Part shown: one piece after another, positions 42,601-48,021 of the stretch
How the letters are laid out: each line of letters starts with the position of its first letter
Numbering within the stretch: the stretch's first letter is position 1
Assembly: GCA_002709385.1 (NCBI GenBank)
Contig: PAQS01000010.1
Coordinates: forward strand, 1-64,000
Length of the DNA: 64,000 nucleotides
Direction: 5' to 3'
Source of the DNA: Waddliaceae bacterium
GTDB taxonomy: Bacteria > Chlamydiota > Chlamydiia > Chlamydiales > GCA-2709385
Notes under the pieces: model-generated
Databases searched by the model: none
What the model saw: only the letters and a program-made list of their open reading frames with translations
What the model was told of the DNA's origin: nothing
Position numbers and translations under genes: made by a program

Positions 42601-45600
42601 AATTGAAGGAGTCGAAGTTAATCTCTACGACAACGGAGATAACCTTGTTGCTAGTACTGTAACAGATGCAAGTGGACAGTATATTTTTGCAAATATTAAT
42701 CCAGGTGATTACTACGTAGAATTCCTCACCCCAACAGCTTTCTTCATCACACACCAAGATAGTGGTCCTAATGATACACTAGATAGTGATGCTGACGAAA
42801 CTAGCGGAAAAACTGATCTCTTTTCTCTTATCTCTAATGAAGACCGTACAGATATCGACGCTGGTATGTTCCAACTAGCTGAAATTGGTGACTATATATG
42901 GGAAGATCTCAATTACAATGGCCTACAAGATCCAGGTGAAGGCGGAGTTGAATTCGCTCTAGTGAGCCTTTTTGATGCTTACGGTAACTTTATCGATAGT
43001 ACATTCACTCTAGCAGATGGTGCCTACGCGTTTACTGATCTTCTTCCAGGTAACTACTACGTACAATTTACACCTCCTCCTGGATTCTTCCTTACTCATC
43101 AAGATATTGGTCTTGATAACGCCATCGATAGTGATGCGAATCAAACAACAGGACGTAGTGTTACAACATTCCTAAGCTCTGGAGAAGTAGAAGATAGCTT
43201 TGATGCTGGTATGTATCAACTCGCTTCTATCGGAGACCGAGTATGGGAAGATACCAACCTCAATGGAATACAAGATCCAGGTGAACCTGGAGTTCCATTC
43301 GTTGATGTCATTTTATATGATGGAACAGGAGCCTTTGTTGCTGCTACAACATCAGATTTCTTTGGTCGCTATGAATTTACTGATCTATTACCTGGTGAAT
43401 ACCACCTGCGATTCATCGAACCTACTGACTTCTTCTTTACAGATCAAGATCAAGGAAGCGATGACACACTAGATAGTGACGCTGATCCTCTTGATGGATT
43501 GACCATCAATACTTTCTTAGAATCCGGTGAAAATGATAATTCGTGGGATGCTGGCTTCTTCACGTACGGTAGTGTTGGTGACTTTGTATGGGAAGACCTT
43601 AATTTCAATGGAATTCAAGATGCTGGTGAACCTGGTGTAGCTAATGTTACCGTAAACTTGCTGGATGAAAATGAGCAGTTCATTGCGAGTACAACAACTG
43701 ATGCAAATGGCTTTTACCAATTTGACTCAGTACTAGCAGGTGAATACATCATTGAAGTCATTCCACCAAGCGATTACTTCATTACAAAGCTTGATCAAGG
43801 CTCAGATGACAGCTTAGATAGTGATGTCGATCCTCTAGATAATAAAACAGAAGCATTTTTAATCCGCTCTAGTACTTTTGAAGATCATGTAGACATCGGT
43901 TTATTCCAACTCGCCTCTATTGGAGATAGAATTTGGAATGACTACGATCTTGATGGAATTCAAGATGCAGGAGAAGAAGGCATCAGTGATGTAACAGTTA
44001 ACCTTTATGATGGCTCTTCTGTACTCATTAGTACAACTGTGAGCGATATAAATGGCAACTACGTGTTCATGGACTTACTTCCTGGTGAATACTTTATTGA
44101 AGTATTGCTTCCAGCAACACACCAGTTCTTTAGTCCAATGGATGTAGGAGCCGATGATACTGTAGATAGCGATGTTGATCAAACAAGTGGCAGAAGCGAC
44201 CCAACTTTCCTCAGCTCAGGAGAAGATGAAACTGGCGTCGATGCCGGACTTATAGGTTACGCTTCTATAGGTGACCAAGTTTGGGATGACTTGAATCTCA
44301 ATGGTATTCAAGATCTTGGAGAACCCGGAGTCGCTGATATCACAGTAAGACTCTATGACTCTACCGACACCCTATTAGCCACCACGGTAACGGATTCTCT
44401 TGGCTTCTATAGTTTTGATGATCTTCTACCTACTGAATACTATGTAGAATTTGTTATTCCACCAACCATGTTCTTCACAGCACAAGATCAAGGAATTGAT
44501 GAAAATCTTGATAGTGATGCAGACCCAGTCACCGGACGTACAGATTTACGTTTCTATGGATCAGCAGAAATGAATACAAGTACAGATGCTGGTATCTATC
44601 AATTAGGAGATATTGGTGATTTTGTATGGGAAGATCATAATGTCAACGGCATTCAAGATCTTGGAGAATTAGGAGTTGAAGGGGTTACTGTATATCTTTT
44701 TGATGGTACAGATACTCTAATCGCAACCACCACAAGCGATGTAAATGGCTTCTATGAATTTAATGATTTAATGCCAGCTAATTACCATGTAGAATTTGAA
44801 GCTCCAACAGGATATTTCTTCACTGCTGCAAATCAAGGTAGCGATGATAGTATAGATAGTGATGCAGACGAAAACACTGGTGCTGCAGAAGAGTTCTTCC
44901 TTCTATCTGGTGAGTTTGCAAACCGATGGGATGCTGGTTTGTACCGACTTGGAAGTATCGGTGATTTCGTTTGGGAAGACATGAACTTTAATGGAATCCA
45001 AGATGCCGAAGACCTCGGTATTCCTAACGTTGTTGTAAACTTATATGATGCAGCAAATGTTCTGATTGATAGTACTATTACAGATGCATTTGGCTTCTAT
45101 CAATTTACTGATGTTGTTCCACAAGTATATACTCTCGAGTTCGAAACACCTGATGGCTACAAAGTCACAAAGAAAGATATAGGATCTGATACAGAAGATA
45201 GCGATATCGATCCAATTACAGCCTTTACGGACCCAATGCTTCTATTTAGTGGACAAAACGATATAAGCCGTGACGCAGGCTTCTACCGTCCAGCTGCCGT
45301 AGGTGACTATGTTTGGGAAGATCTAGACCAAGATGGTATTCAAGATAGCTTTGAACCTGCTATCGCTAATATCGAAGTGAACCTATTCTCTGTCGATAGC
45401 CTTGGAAACGAAACATTCGTAAGCAGTACTTTAACAGATACAAATGGTCACTATGAATTCATTGACCTAGATCCAGGTGAATATGTTGTAGAAATTGTTT
45501 CACCATTTGATATGTATTATACAACAAAAGATGCTGGTTTAGACGATACGATTGATAGCGATACAAACCCAGACGGAAAAACCGATACTTTCGCTCTTGT

Positions 45601-46168
45601 TTCCAACGAAGTCAATGATGACGTTGATGGAGGGCTTGTTTTCTTCAATCGAGCACCAACAGGGCTTGAGCTTGATAACCATGAAGTAAGTGAACTTGCT
45701 CCAGAAGGCACTGTAATTGGAACATTGACTGAAGAAGACCCTGATTTCGTTGATAGCCATACCTTCAAATTCCGTCATTCGGATAATTCCTTGCATGACG
45801 TTGATGAAGCAGGCCGTTTCCGTATCGAAGGTGATAAACTTGTAGTCAATAATCCATTCCTTATTGACTACGAAAGTGCCACAAGCCACGACGTAACAAT
45901 TGTTGTTCTCGATTCAGAAGGGCTAGAGTTTGAGCGTGACTTTACTGTAGATGTGCTAGACGAAGCAGAGCAAACTTACGATCAAATTATGGATTTACTC
46001 AATCAAGAATATAGAGACGATGCAGCTGTACAAACTCCATACGACCCAACAAACCCAGAACGTCGCCTACGTAACCCTAAAGCCGGCGGAGAATTTGTTG
46101 ATACATCTACACCAGACAGCTTAGAAAAAGTGCGTCGATATTTAAATGACGCCAAAAACGAGGAATAA
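24674..46168 (+). CDS. Giant SdrB-repeat adhesin 2 (7164 aa), complete
   Basis: One uninterrupted 21.5-kb frame. Residues 7-17 read LEERIVLDAAA, resembling the LEPR-type N-terminal tag of giant secreted repeat proteins; there is no signal peptide. Residues ~63-235 are a DUF4347 domain (TEILVISSRVSNPDLL, DGRIDLLACNVAGGEDG, LGGNWYLEYG). Then come 58 SdrD B-like repeats of about 116 residues, each with a D-x-N-x-N-G-I-Q-D-x-G-E loop of EF-hand type, so the rod should be stiffened by calcium. Residues ~6991-7095 are cadherin-like (NRAPTGLELDNHEV), followed by an acidic tail ending SLEKVRRYLNDAKNEE. The start is supported by GGAG/GGAG repeats 5-13 bases upstream. Likely an exported adhesin or surface fibre; no dedicated secretion genes are nearby. 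Its stop lies one base from a convergent gene. Confidence 0.93.
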   Translation: MRFHFIPLEERIVLDAAAVVDVAEALTEQSSDDASHELNTDQAIFDEHSSDVLQNEASIYPTTEILVISSRVSNPDLLIDAAQDNVEIILYNPDQASLTDIADAIEAKLGERQASNIGFVNDGSEGFFSLNRETSVNLESLSQSEALQAFWNRIGNAVSADGRIDLLACNVAGGEDGAQLVELLGDITGREIAASDDLTGSADLGGNWYLEYGDVEANNEYFTEEIDHWSSVLANAILGDFVFEDLNANGIQDPGEPGVAGVDVTLYESPGGTVVDTTTTDLSGAYTFPDVLPGDYFLEFELPAGYTFTGQDIGGDDTLDSDVDPAGFTNVFTLSTDDVANEWDAGIYQLASIGDLVWEDQNLDGIQDPGEPGIFDVTVNLYDSSLVFQATTQSDIDGNYVFDNLTPGDYIVEFVLPNGYLFTIQDAGGDDTLDSDADPITGQSGVISLISGQIEVDVDAGLTKDPTLAFIGDTVWEDLDFNGQQDALEPGVAGVTVNLFDSGNTLISTDLTNSLGEYQFGGLTPGSYYLEFVLPSGYVFTSQDAGGDDTLDSDANRSTGQTANFTLVAGQTDNTLDAGIIQQSSTASIGDYVWEDNNGTATQDGSQTAIAGVEVHLLDSSLNLLETTFTDASGLYSFTDLVPGDYVIEVVAPLGYVFTTQDDASAGDTLDSDVDVITGQTAIITLAEGESNTTVDAGLYQPVTIGDLLFIDADFDGIQDAGEVGPAGVQVDLIDTATSTVVATTTTGVDGAFSFTNQAPLSTYQLLFSLPTGFAFTLQDQGGDDALDSDVNSAGEVLFGITSGEIIDDLDAGIVELATIGNFVWEDTDRDGLQNLLNTPIEGITVNLLDDLGVQQQTTTTDVNGFYSFEVLPGTYQVEWVLPNTHIFTTQDVGGDDTIDSDADTTTGRSTLFTVSPGEFNDTLDAGMVVGATIGDFVWLDQNLDGIQDGSEPGVEGVTVNLLDGLGTFLESTVTDAAGAYVFEGLADGDYIVEFIPLAGASFTLADQGIFDTLDSDADVTTGRSPVITVVAGQVEDSIDAGIASGITLGDRVWEDQDFDGIQDFAESGISGVTVNLYDSLDNFIATTVTDSAGLYSFTGIAPDDYYLEFILTSGFAFTTQDAGVDDAEDSDANRTTGRTDVFSLVSGQTDDTWDAGFVNSANLATIEAFVWNDQNFDGIQDVGELGVSGVTVNLLDATSTVVDTLVTNAAGIVTFTNQIPGTYELEFVEPAGFVFTTANVGSDETIDSDASTTSGRTGTFTVSSGQTFTDYDAGLVDSANLGSIGDFVFEDTNFNGIQDAGEDGIDDVLFRLFDSTGTQSFGVTFSDPTGAYLFDNLLPGDYLIEVTVPTGFSVSPQDQGIDDTVDSDFDSVTFRTDVITVLPGVTNNTVDLGLINSSDLGSVGELVFLDENFNGRFNPGEAVLSGVTVNLYDGLNNPLDTTVTDSQGLYSFSNLIAGDYQVEFILPTGFSFTFKDYVASDNFDSDADQTTGRSDIFTLVLGENRNNIDAGLIDNNDLGSISDFVWSDTNFDGIQDIGELGFSGVTVNLLNSTGTTTFDSTTTDGSGLYIFNSVIPGDYIVEFILPTGQAFSLRDAGGDDSLDSDPNRTTGRTAVITITAGENDDTVDAGLIDASGLGSISDFVFEDTNFNGIQDLGEAGIENVTVTLLDGSFGFISSTTTDSFGLYSFNNLVPGNYRVQFDLPTGYSFTTQNVGADDTVDSDPDTSFGITDIITLSASENNTSVDAGMFLTSSLGSIGNFVWRDTDFDGIQDAGEPGLSNVIVRLLDDSLNILETTTTNASGLYSFTDLLPGSYYVQFTLPSLTVFGPQDAGGDDTLDSDADPSTGRTALITLAAGENNDTIDVSTISESDLASISDTAWIDANFNGIFDAGELGLELVTVNLYDNTLTLVATTTTDSSGNYIFDDLIPGDYTVEFVAPSGFVFTYQNMGVDDTVDSDPDRITGFTDTITLGAAEQNQDIDAGFIATSDLASIGDFVWEDLNQDGIQDIGESGIDTVTVNLYDSSLALIDTTLTDALGAYSFTDLIPDDYTLEFVLPSGFIFTLQDVGADDTVDSDADPITGQTTTITLTASENNTSVDAGMIQEANLARIGNFVWNDLDFDGIQDLGEPGLANVTVELYDNTMTLLDTTVTDSNGLYEFTGLSSGDYSVRFIAPSGFVITMQDSGADDSIDSDADPISGQTDLFSLSAGQNLDTIDAGMVNESTLATIGDRVWEDQNFNGLFDVGENGVAGVTVQLFDSSLNLLDSTSTDASGLYSFTSLIPDDYIIGFILPSGFIFTSQDIGPDDTIDSDADPVSGQTAVITVGASESNLNVDAGLLSQSNLASLGNLVFSDNNFNGIQDSGDTALSGVTVNLLDAADNIIDTILTNSSGLYLFEDLIPGDYRVEVVLPSGFLFTAKDVGTNDAIDSDTDQVTGRSDLVTLAPGEDNLSVDSGMFAESSLSEIGDFVWEDLNFNGIQDIGEAGIAGVTVELLDLSDAVVASTTTDGSGAYSFTGVIPNDYKLRFTAPTGFQFTAQDAGSDDSLDSDADASGLTDPFTLGLSTVDNSRDAGLIQTASLASVGDFVWNDLDVDGIQDPGEPGVSGVTVNLYDALNNLIDTTLTGVSGDYNFTGLIPGDYQIEVIAPTGFNIGFKDQGVDDTVDSDIDPISMRSDVFTLSTGENNTTIDAALVADSSLASVGDFVWIDLDHDGIQDPGEPGANNITVNLLDNSSTIIDTTVTDSNGFYEFVGLTPANYRIEFVLPLGFLFTPQDQGADDTLDSDADEITGQTALFTLAPGENNDTVDAGIINQANLGSIGDFVFEDSNFNGIQDSGESGFAGMTVNLLDASLSIIDTTTTDASGLYSFGDLLAGDYTVEFVLPTGFIFTNQDSGANDNIDSDADETTGRSPVITLAPNQDNNSVDAGIVDISSFGSIGNFVFEDQNFNGVFDGGESGIDGVVVRLFDANTLLQVDITSTSGGGLYSFDDLTPGEYFVRFEAPSGFGFTLQDQGGDDTLDSDANQISGETATITLLSGQNNTTIDAGLVDNADLASIGNFVWDDANANGIQDLGEVGISGVTVNLLDSSLNLLDSTVTDASGLYTFTDIFPGSYVVEFILPTNYFFTTQDVGADDTIDSDPNSSTGQSSIITLSAGENNDTIDAGMTLGAIIGDFVWNDLNMNGIQDLGESGLENVAVNLLDSADNVVDSTITNASGFYQFTGVASGDYRVEFIPLAGFTFTLQNQGANDNIDSDADVTSGRTAIQTFTAGSVTDNIDAGLVADFTSSVISDFVWQDLDSDGIQDAGEPGVSGVTVNLFDGSGTLISTTTTNSAGLYNFTGTVPGTYYVQFVAPLGFGFTSQDIGSDDGVDSDANITTGNTDLFTLSSNEQIFDIDAGIVGPASLTNIGNFVFEDLNYDGIQDAGENGLGNVIVNLYRSDDTFIDSTITDASGNYLFSNIPAGSYYAEFILPSGLTFTLQDQGADDSLDSDVNPVNGRTAIITLAPGATNLDLDAGAFVPATFGDKVFRDSNFNGVFDSGEAGIANVTVELLDSSSSVVASTLTDANGDYLFNTVIPGDYTIRFVKPTGFAFTFQDTGVDDAIDSDADRETGETEEVTVVAGQNVLNLDAGLIPSADLAEIGNFVFNDFNFNGIQDVGEDGVEGVVINLYDFNSNLFLTTTSDASGFYAFPELPPGSYTLEAILPSGFQFAPKDVGSDDLIDSDVDTISGQSDLITLSPGLTNNSIDIGLQALTTIGDFVWEDLNLNGIQDPGESGIDGVTVNLLDAGMAIVDTTTTAGGLYSFVDILPGDYHIQYILPSGYLFVPKNVGSDQSIDSDANVGTGITDLFTADPGEIDLDRDAGMYRPGTIGDFVWEDLNADGIQDPGEVGVGGITVRLYDSLNQLVQTDITDSSGLYTFSNVDPGFYQVEVELATGYFYSPALQGADSDLDSDIDQVSGRSATFEIQSGDAITNIDSGIYQRGSISDFVWNDTNFNGIQDAGELGMANVTVNLYDSINALVGTETTDALGNYLFEDLRPGDYRLEVILPSGFSFTLQDNAGDDLTDSDIDPNTGSVDITLNSGANETFWDAGLVDNSLLATVGDFVWNDLNQNGIQDAGEPGIEGITVELFDDIDALIASTTTDANGFYSFTNIIPNDYYIKVSPGTGFIFTTQDAGGDDSLDSDFNTVTGRTDPFTLSTSQVDNSRDAGLIQVGSIGDFVWEDLNFDGIQQGNESGVAGLTVNLYDEFSNLLDTTITDGNGLYLFENLASASYFVEFMLPGGFLFTHKNAGSDVELDSDADQTTGQTDLFFLAPGEERTSSDAGIYQLASISNFVWNDLDFNGIQDPGEAGFSGVNVRLLDVSLNVIDTDVTNSSGFYSFSNLNPGNYYVEFELPSGFSFTKQNIGSNDNVDSDANQTTGRTLLIPLNSGDANDTIDAGILELGSISDFVFEDTNANGLQDPGELGISGITVNLLDSSETLISTTATDTNGFYIFNDLGAGDYIVEFVAPSGFALTLANVGADDSIDSDPSQTTGRTPLITLLPGEDNNTVDAGMTIVSSTTGTIGNFVWNDVNFNGIQDAGETGIAGIGVQLYTSGGTFVASTSTNAGGFYSFNAVNPGDYFVEFIKPAGLTFSPQDVGSDDTVDSDANPTTGQTAVFTVNAGDLIDTIDAGMYSIGPIALGSLSDTVWEDSNLNGIQDAGELGIADARVNLFDNANNLIDSQLTDANGNYLFDNLSAGNYRIQFLAPGTGDGFVYTAANVGADDTIDSDADETTGLTSLIALAAGENNDTWDAGFFRTVSIGDRVWEDLNYNGIQDAGEPGLATVTVLLYDSADNVIDSTITNPNGIYSFEDLTPGLYRIGFLLPTDHFFTLQDQGGDDSIDSDADEVTGLTDQFLLESGQEDNLDLDAGLYRPVSIGDYVWEDANYNGIQDNGEVGIANAIVTLFDGSGNIVATDITDSAGFYQFEDLTPGTYSLGFTLPSGYLFTLQNQGSNDNVDSDADPLTGLTTEMFFLSGAEESGWDAGAYRPVSIGDYVWEDLNYNGIQDANEIGLSGVSVELYDGTNTLIATTATDVTGFYQFTGLTPGEYHIEVIAPSGFFFTQQMLGSDASIDSDVNESTGISPSQFFFSGDEIDTIDAGLYQTASVGDFVWEDLNVNGIQDPGEIGIEDVVVQLLDASDNVLETVLTDANGMYFFDELLPGDYRILFQATPGLLFHTLQDQGSDDSVDSDADATSGRSHLFSLISGESNTSVDAGFYQLGSIGDFVFEDINFNGIQDLSDPGIENVTVNLYDSANNLIDTTVTNAVGFYFFDDLLPGDYHLEFITPTDYFITFQDQGSDDSLDSDADMITGITDDKFLLSGTFDDTRDAGMYQLVSIGNFVWEDINFNGIQDLGEPGVADVLVNLYTSTNTLVASTTTNASGFYLFEDLLPGEYFVEFATPSGYFFTHQDQGSDDLFDSDADQVTGRTGSLFVSSGEQNTSFDAGMYQNASIGDFIWDDLNYNGIQDPGELGIENVIVHLYDSTDQLIQSTSTDASGFYLFTEVTPGNYYIQVETPVDHFITLQNQGADDSVDSDIADPSGKSDLTFLESAEVDLNWDAGFYKLGSIGDFVWEDINFNGIQDAGEPGIENITVRLLDSSNNILAFTTTDAAGFYQFQDLVPGSYRLEFLFPLSLTPTHQDAGSDDTVDSDVDEFTVLTAVTFVESGEHDTSIDAGGYETASIGDKVWEDLNYNGIQDPGEPGVAGVFVRLLDDTNTLIDTVVTLANGAYLFEDLAPGTYHIEYILPSQFFFTLQDQGSDDTVDSDTDPVTGTSPDITVGSGEDNLTVDSGVYRLASISDYVWEDLNYNGIQDPGEQGIEGVIVNLFDGNSNFITSTLTDVNGLYLFDALNPGDYQVAFVLPSDFLFTQEDMGSDDAIDSDADPLSGLSPVITLSSNEQNNTVDAGMYQYASIADFVWEDTNYNGVQDIDEVGIEGVEVNLYDNGDNLVASTVTDASGQYIFANINPGDYYVEFLTPTAFFITHQDSGPNDTLDSDADETSGKTDLFSLISNEDRTDIDAGMFQLAEIGDYIWEDLNYNGLQDPGEGGVEFALVSLFDAYGNFIDSTFTLADGAYAFTDLLPGNYYVQFTPPPGFFLTHQDIGLDNAIDSDANQTTGRSVTTFLSSGEVEDSFDAGMYQLASIGDRVWEDTNLNGIQDPGEPGVPFVDVILYDGTGAFVAATTSDFFGRYEFTDLLPGEYHLRFIEPTDFFFTDQDQGSDDTLDSDADPLDGLTINTFLESGENDNSWDAGFFTYGSVGDFVWEDLNFNGIQDAGEPGVANVTVNLLDENEQFIASTTTDANGFYQFDSVLAGEYIIEVIPPSDYFITKLDQGSDDSLDSDVDPLDNKTEAFLIRSSTFEDHVDIGLFQLASIGDRIWNDYDLDGIQDAGEEGISDVTVNLYDGSSVLISTTVSDINGNYVFMDLLPGEYFIEVLLPATHQFFSPMDVGADDTVDSDVDQTSGRSDPTFLSSGEDETGVDAGLIGYASIGDQVWDDLNLNGIQDLGEPGVADITVRLYDSTDTLLATTVTDSLGFYSFDDLLPTEYYVEFVIPPTMFFTAQDQGIDENLDSDADPVTGRTDLRFYGSAEMNTSTDAGIYQLGDIGDFVWEDHNVNGIQDLGELGVEGVTVYLFDGTDTLIATTTSDVNGFYEFNDLMPANYHVEFEAPTGYFFTAANQGSDDSIDSDADENTGAAEEFFLLSGEFANRWDAGLYRLGSIGDFVWEDMNFNGIQDAEDLGIPNVVVNLYDAANVLIDSTITDAFGFYQFTDVVPQVYTLEFETPDGYKVTKKDIGSDTEDSDIDPITAFTDPMLLFSGQNDISRDAGFYRPAAVGDYVWEDLDQDGIQDSFEPAIANIEVNLFSVDSLGNETFVSSTLTDTNGHYEFIDLDPGEYVVEIVSPFDMYYTTKDAGLDDTIDSDTNPDGKTDTFALVSNEVNDDVDGGLVFFNRAPTGLELDNHEVSELAPEGTVIGTLTEEDPDFVDSHTFKFRHSDNSLHDVDEAGRFRIEGDKLVVNNPFLIDYESATSHDVTIVVLDSEGLEFERDFTVDVLDEAEQTYDQIMDLLNQEYRDDAAVQTPYDPTNPERRLRNPKAGGEFVDTSTPDSLEKVRRYLNDAKNEE
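25384..45640 (+). repeat. 58 tandem SdrB-like repeats in adhesin 2
   Basis: Counting the WxDxNxNGIQD loop gives 58 copies between 25384 and about 45640, mean period ~349 bases. Early copies (1-30) vary in the loop and in the residues before it (SIGNFV, SISDFV, VISDFV). Copies from about 40 on converge on YQLASIGD(F/R/Y)VWEDLNYNGIQD. Copy 4 (near 26446) has lost the loop consensus (NNGTATQDG). Confidence 0.88.
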
Positions 46169-46169
46169 G

Positions 46170-46712
46170 CTAGACGACTTCTTCATCCGTCAAAAGCGCT
46201 CTTGATTCGTCATTAGTATATGAAGGAGGTGAAGAAGTCCATTCAGCAAAAGTATGACCCAAATTGTCATACTCTTGGCAGCCGCAACAAGTACCAAATG
46301 GGAGAAAACAAGCAGCTACCTCAGCGACAAGTAAAGCAAGTTCCGCTGCACTCCAAGTGGAAAGTAAGACAGCAGCTTTTCCTGTAGTCATTCCATCAAA
46401 ACTATGATGCGCCAAATGTAAATACATAAGAGTACCTATACTGGTCCAGGCTGCTAAGGTCCCAGGAATAAGAGATAAGGAACAATACAACCTTTGCCAC
46501 GAACAAGTACTTTTTGATAAATCGCGATCTACTGGATCCCATTTTGGAACATACTGGCAAAAACACAAACGGCATGCATTACAAGAAAAAGTTTCAGGAT
46601 TGTTAATAGGACAACAGAAAAAATAAGTAGAATATGGCTTAAAATAGGGGCTCATTCCCCAAATACTACCTAAAGAGTGGGAACTAGATGTTTCATCATA
46701 TACATCTGACAT
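46170..46712 (-). CDS. Cys-rich membrane protein of unknown function
   Basis: About 180 residues if started at the ATG at 46712, which has AAGG nine bases upstream; a longer form could begin at 46763 but adds a non-conserved-looking extension. Residues ~25-60 are strikingly rich in cysteine (FFCCPINNPETFSCNACRLC and then FCQY), compatible with a metal site or disulfides. Two hydrophobic segments follow (around SLIPGTLAAWTSIGTLMYLHLA and AAVLLSTWSAAELALLVAEVAACFL), then a Pro/Ser-rich acidic tail. It resembles nothing I know. It lies tail to tail with adhesin 2, one base apart. An Inc-like bilobed hydrophobic layout is conceivable but not shown. Confidence 0.6.
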   Translation of the reverse strand: MSDVYDETSSSHSLGSIWGMSPYFKPYSTYFFCCPINNPETFSCNACRLCFCQYVPKWDPVDRDLSKSTCSWQRLYCSLSLIPGTLAAWTSIGTLMYLHLAHHSFDGMTTGKAAVLLSTWSAAELALLVAEVAACFLPFGTCCGCQEYDNLGHTFAEWTSSPPSYTNDESRALLTDEEVV

Positions 46713-46840
46713 AGCGACTGCCTTAATTTGCCAAGTTCGGAAATGAGCACGGCATACTAGCAAAAATAGACCCTCAGTACCAGAGCTTTTCTTGAATCTA
46801 TCCGCTGCTTAAAGGTATAAGGAATGAAAAGGAGAAAACA

Positions 46841-47326
46841 ATGCCAAGATTACGTCAAATGGAAGTAGGCTATAACCCTATTCATGATCGATTAATCTTA
46901 TTCCTACATATGGATGATTTCACTGAGTATCGCTTTTGGCTCACTCGACGCTATGTAAAATATCTTTGGCAAGGACTCAAACAACAACTAGAAGCAGACC
47001 CTAACCACGATGCCAATCAAGAAGAAGAAATTCAACGCGTTAACCAAGCCTTCAATCAAGAACAAACAGCTCGCCATGAAACTGGTGCCCAACAATTTAC
47101 AAATCGTTTACAAAATACACCTCTTGGACAAGAACCTATCTTGCTCTGCCGTTTACAAATAAAAACAGACGTAGGCCCCTACCCAGTTTTATGTATGCAT
47201 CCACATCAAGGACAAGGTATGGAAATCGCAATGAACCGTATGATGATTCACTCATTATTGCGGCTCATCGTTGATGGGGTCGCTAAAGCAGATTGGGACC
47301 TTCCCCAAATTGCTAGCCACTGTTAA
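46841..47326 (+). CDS. 161-aa hypothetical protein downstream of adhesin 2
   Basis: It starts at an ATG preceded by AAAAGGAGAAAACA, a good ribosome site. The first ~50 residues (VGYNPIHDRLILFLHMDDF, then YRFWLTRRYVKYLWQGL) look like a compact beta-rich domain with a conserved-looking LTRR helix. A charged Gln/Glu-rich linker (residues ~60-90) and a second strand-rich part (LLCRLQIKTDVGPYPVLCM) follow. No signal peptide or membrane segment is visible, so it is probably cytosolic. I do not recognise the family. Its position after the adhesin, followed by a strong terminator, makes an accessory role possible but unproven. Confidence 0.65.
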   Translation: MPRLRQMEVGYNPIHDRLILFLHMDDFTEYRFWLTRRYVKYLWQGLKQQLEADPNHDANQEEEIQRVNQAFNQEQTARHETGAQQFTNRLQNTPLGQEPILLCRLQIKTDVGPYPVLCMHPHQGQGMEIAMNRMMIHSLLRLIVDGVAKADWDLPQIASHC

Positions 47327-47354
47327 GAGCTTCTTACTCCTTACAAGAATACAT

Positions 47355-47393
47355 AAAAAAGGCCAAAACTTTTCCTAAAGCTTTGGCCTTTTT
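47355..47393. terminator. Bidirectional intrinsic terminator
   Basis: AAAAAGGCCAAA pairs with TTTGGCCTTTTT, extended by an inner CTTT/AAAG stem, between the convergent genes ending at 47326 and 47421. T-runs follow the stem in both directions. A near-copy is at 47957-47994. Confidence 0.85.
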
Positions 47394-47420
47394 ACAAGAA
47401 TAACATTTATCATTTTCTAA

Positions 47421-47855
47421 TTATACTAATGTTCCATTACCACCTTGAGAACTGTCTCCACAAAAACACGTATTTCTAAATTTATTTTCCCCTTTTTCAG
47501 AACTTGCAAAGTATATAAGAGGAAAAATTAACAGCCAAAGCTCCACCTCACCCAGCCCCTTACACAGCTCCTTCATAAGTGAAGTTTCAACTGCTACTGG
47601 AGCTTCATCTTCTAAATTAGAAACAACTGGAGTTTGCTCTACTTCTCTCTCAAAATTTTCTTCTTTGTCTATTACAAGAACTGTTGATTTATTTAATCTT
47701 TCAGGTGTTTTTGTAGTTACAGAAGAATAAAAAGTAAAATTAGAAACACTATTAATGCGATAACTAAGATTATCTACAGATCTGGAAATTGTATTTTCTA
47801 CTTTTTCAAATGCACATACGACAGAACACTTAATAGCATCAAAATTAATACTCAT
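47421..47855 (-). CDS. Hypothetical effector-like protein, shorter tandem copy
   Basis: The 144-residue protein starts MSINFDAIKCSVVCAFEKVE, with AAGGATATAA directly upstream as ribosome site. An N-terminal amphipathic helix is followed by an acidic linker (EQTPVVSNLEDEAPVAVETS), one hydrophobic segment near residue 110 (VELWLLIFPLIYFAS) and a Gly-rich tail ending SSQGGNGTLV. It is a paralogue of the next gene, from which it lacks the central repeated section. No known family; a single C-terminal membrane segment suggests a tail-anchored or inclusion/host-membrane protein, which is inference. Confidence 0.65.
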   Translation of the reverse strand: MSINFDAIKCSVVCAFEKVENTISRSVDNLSYRINSVSNFTFYSSVTTKTPERLNKSTVLVIDKEENFEREVEQTPVVSNLEDEAPVAVETSLMKELCKGLGEVELWLLIFPLIYFASSEKGENKFRNTCFCGDSSQGGNGTLV

Positions 47856-47956
47856 TTATATCCTTGTTTTATTATTTTTATTTACAAACAGAAGACATCT
47901 TAATTTATTTTTAATTTTATATCAAGAATTATTATTACTCATACAAAATACACAAA

Positions 47957-47994
47957 AAAAAGACCAAAACTTTTCCTAAAGCTTTGGCCTTTTT
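47957..47994 (-). terminator. Intrinsic terminator, duplicated copy
   Basis: Near-identical to the hairpin at 47355-47393, with one G-U pair in the minus-strand RNA, followed on the minus strand by a run of eight T. It ends the 225-aa gene's transcript. Confidence 0.8.
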
Positions 47995-48021
47995 ACAAGA
48001 ATAAAATTTATCGGTTTCTAA

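Noticed and set aside
25384..45640. A CRISPR-like or satellite array
   Set aside because: The ~345-base period is in one reading frame with conserved protein motifs and diverged third positions, so it is a coding domain repeat.
24674..46168. Many antisense and shifted-frame open stretches inside the adhesin arrays
   Set aside because: They recur with the repeat period, have low-complexity composition and no ribosome sites. They are by-products of the repeated codons.
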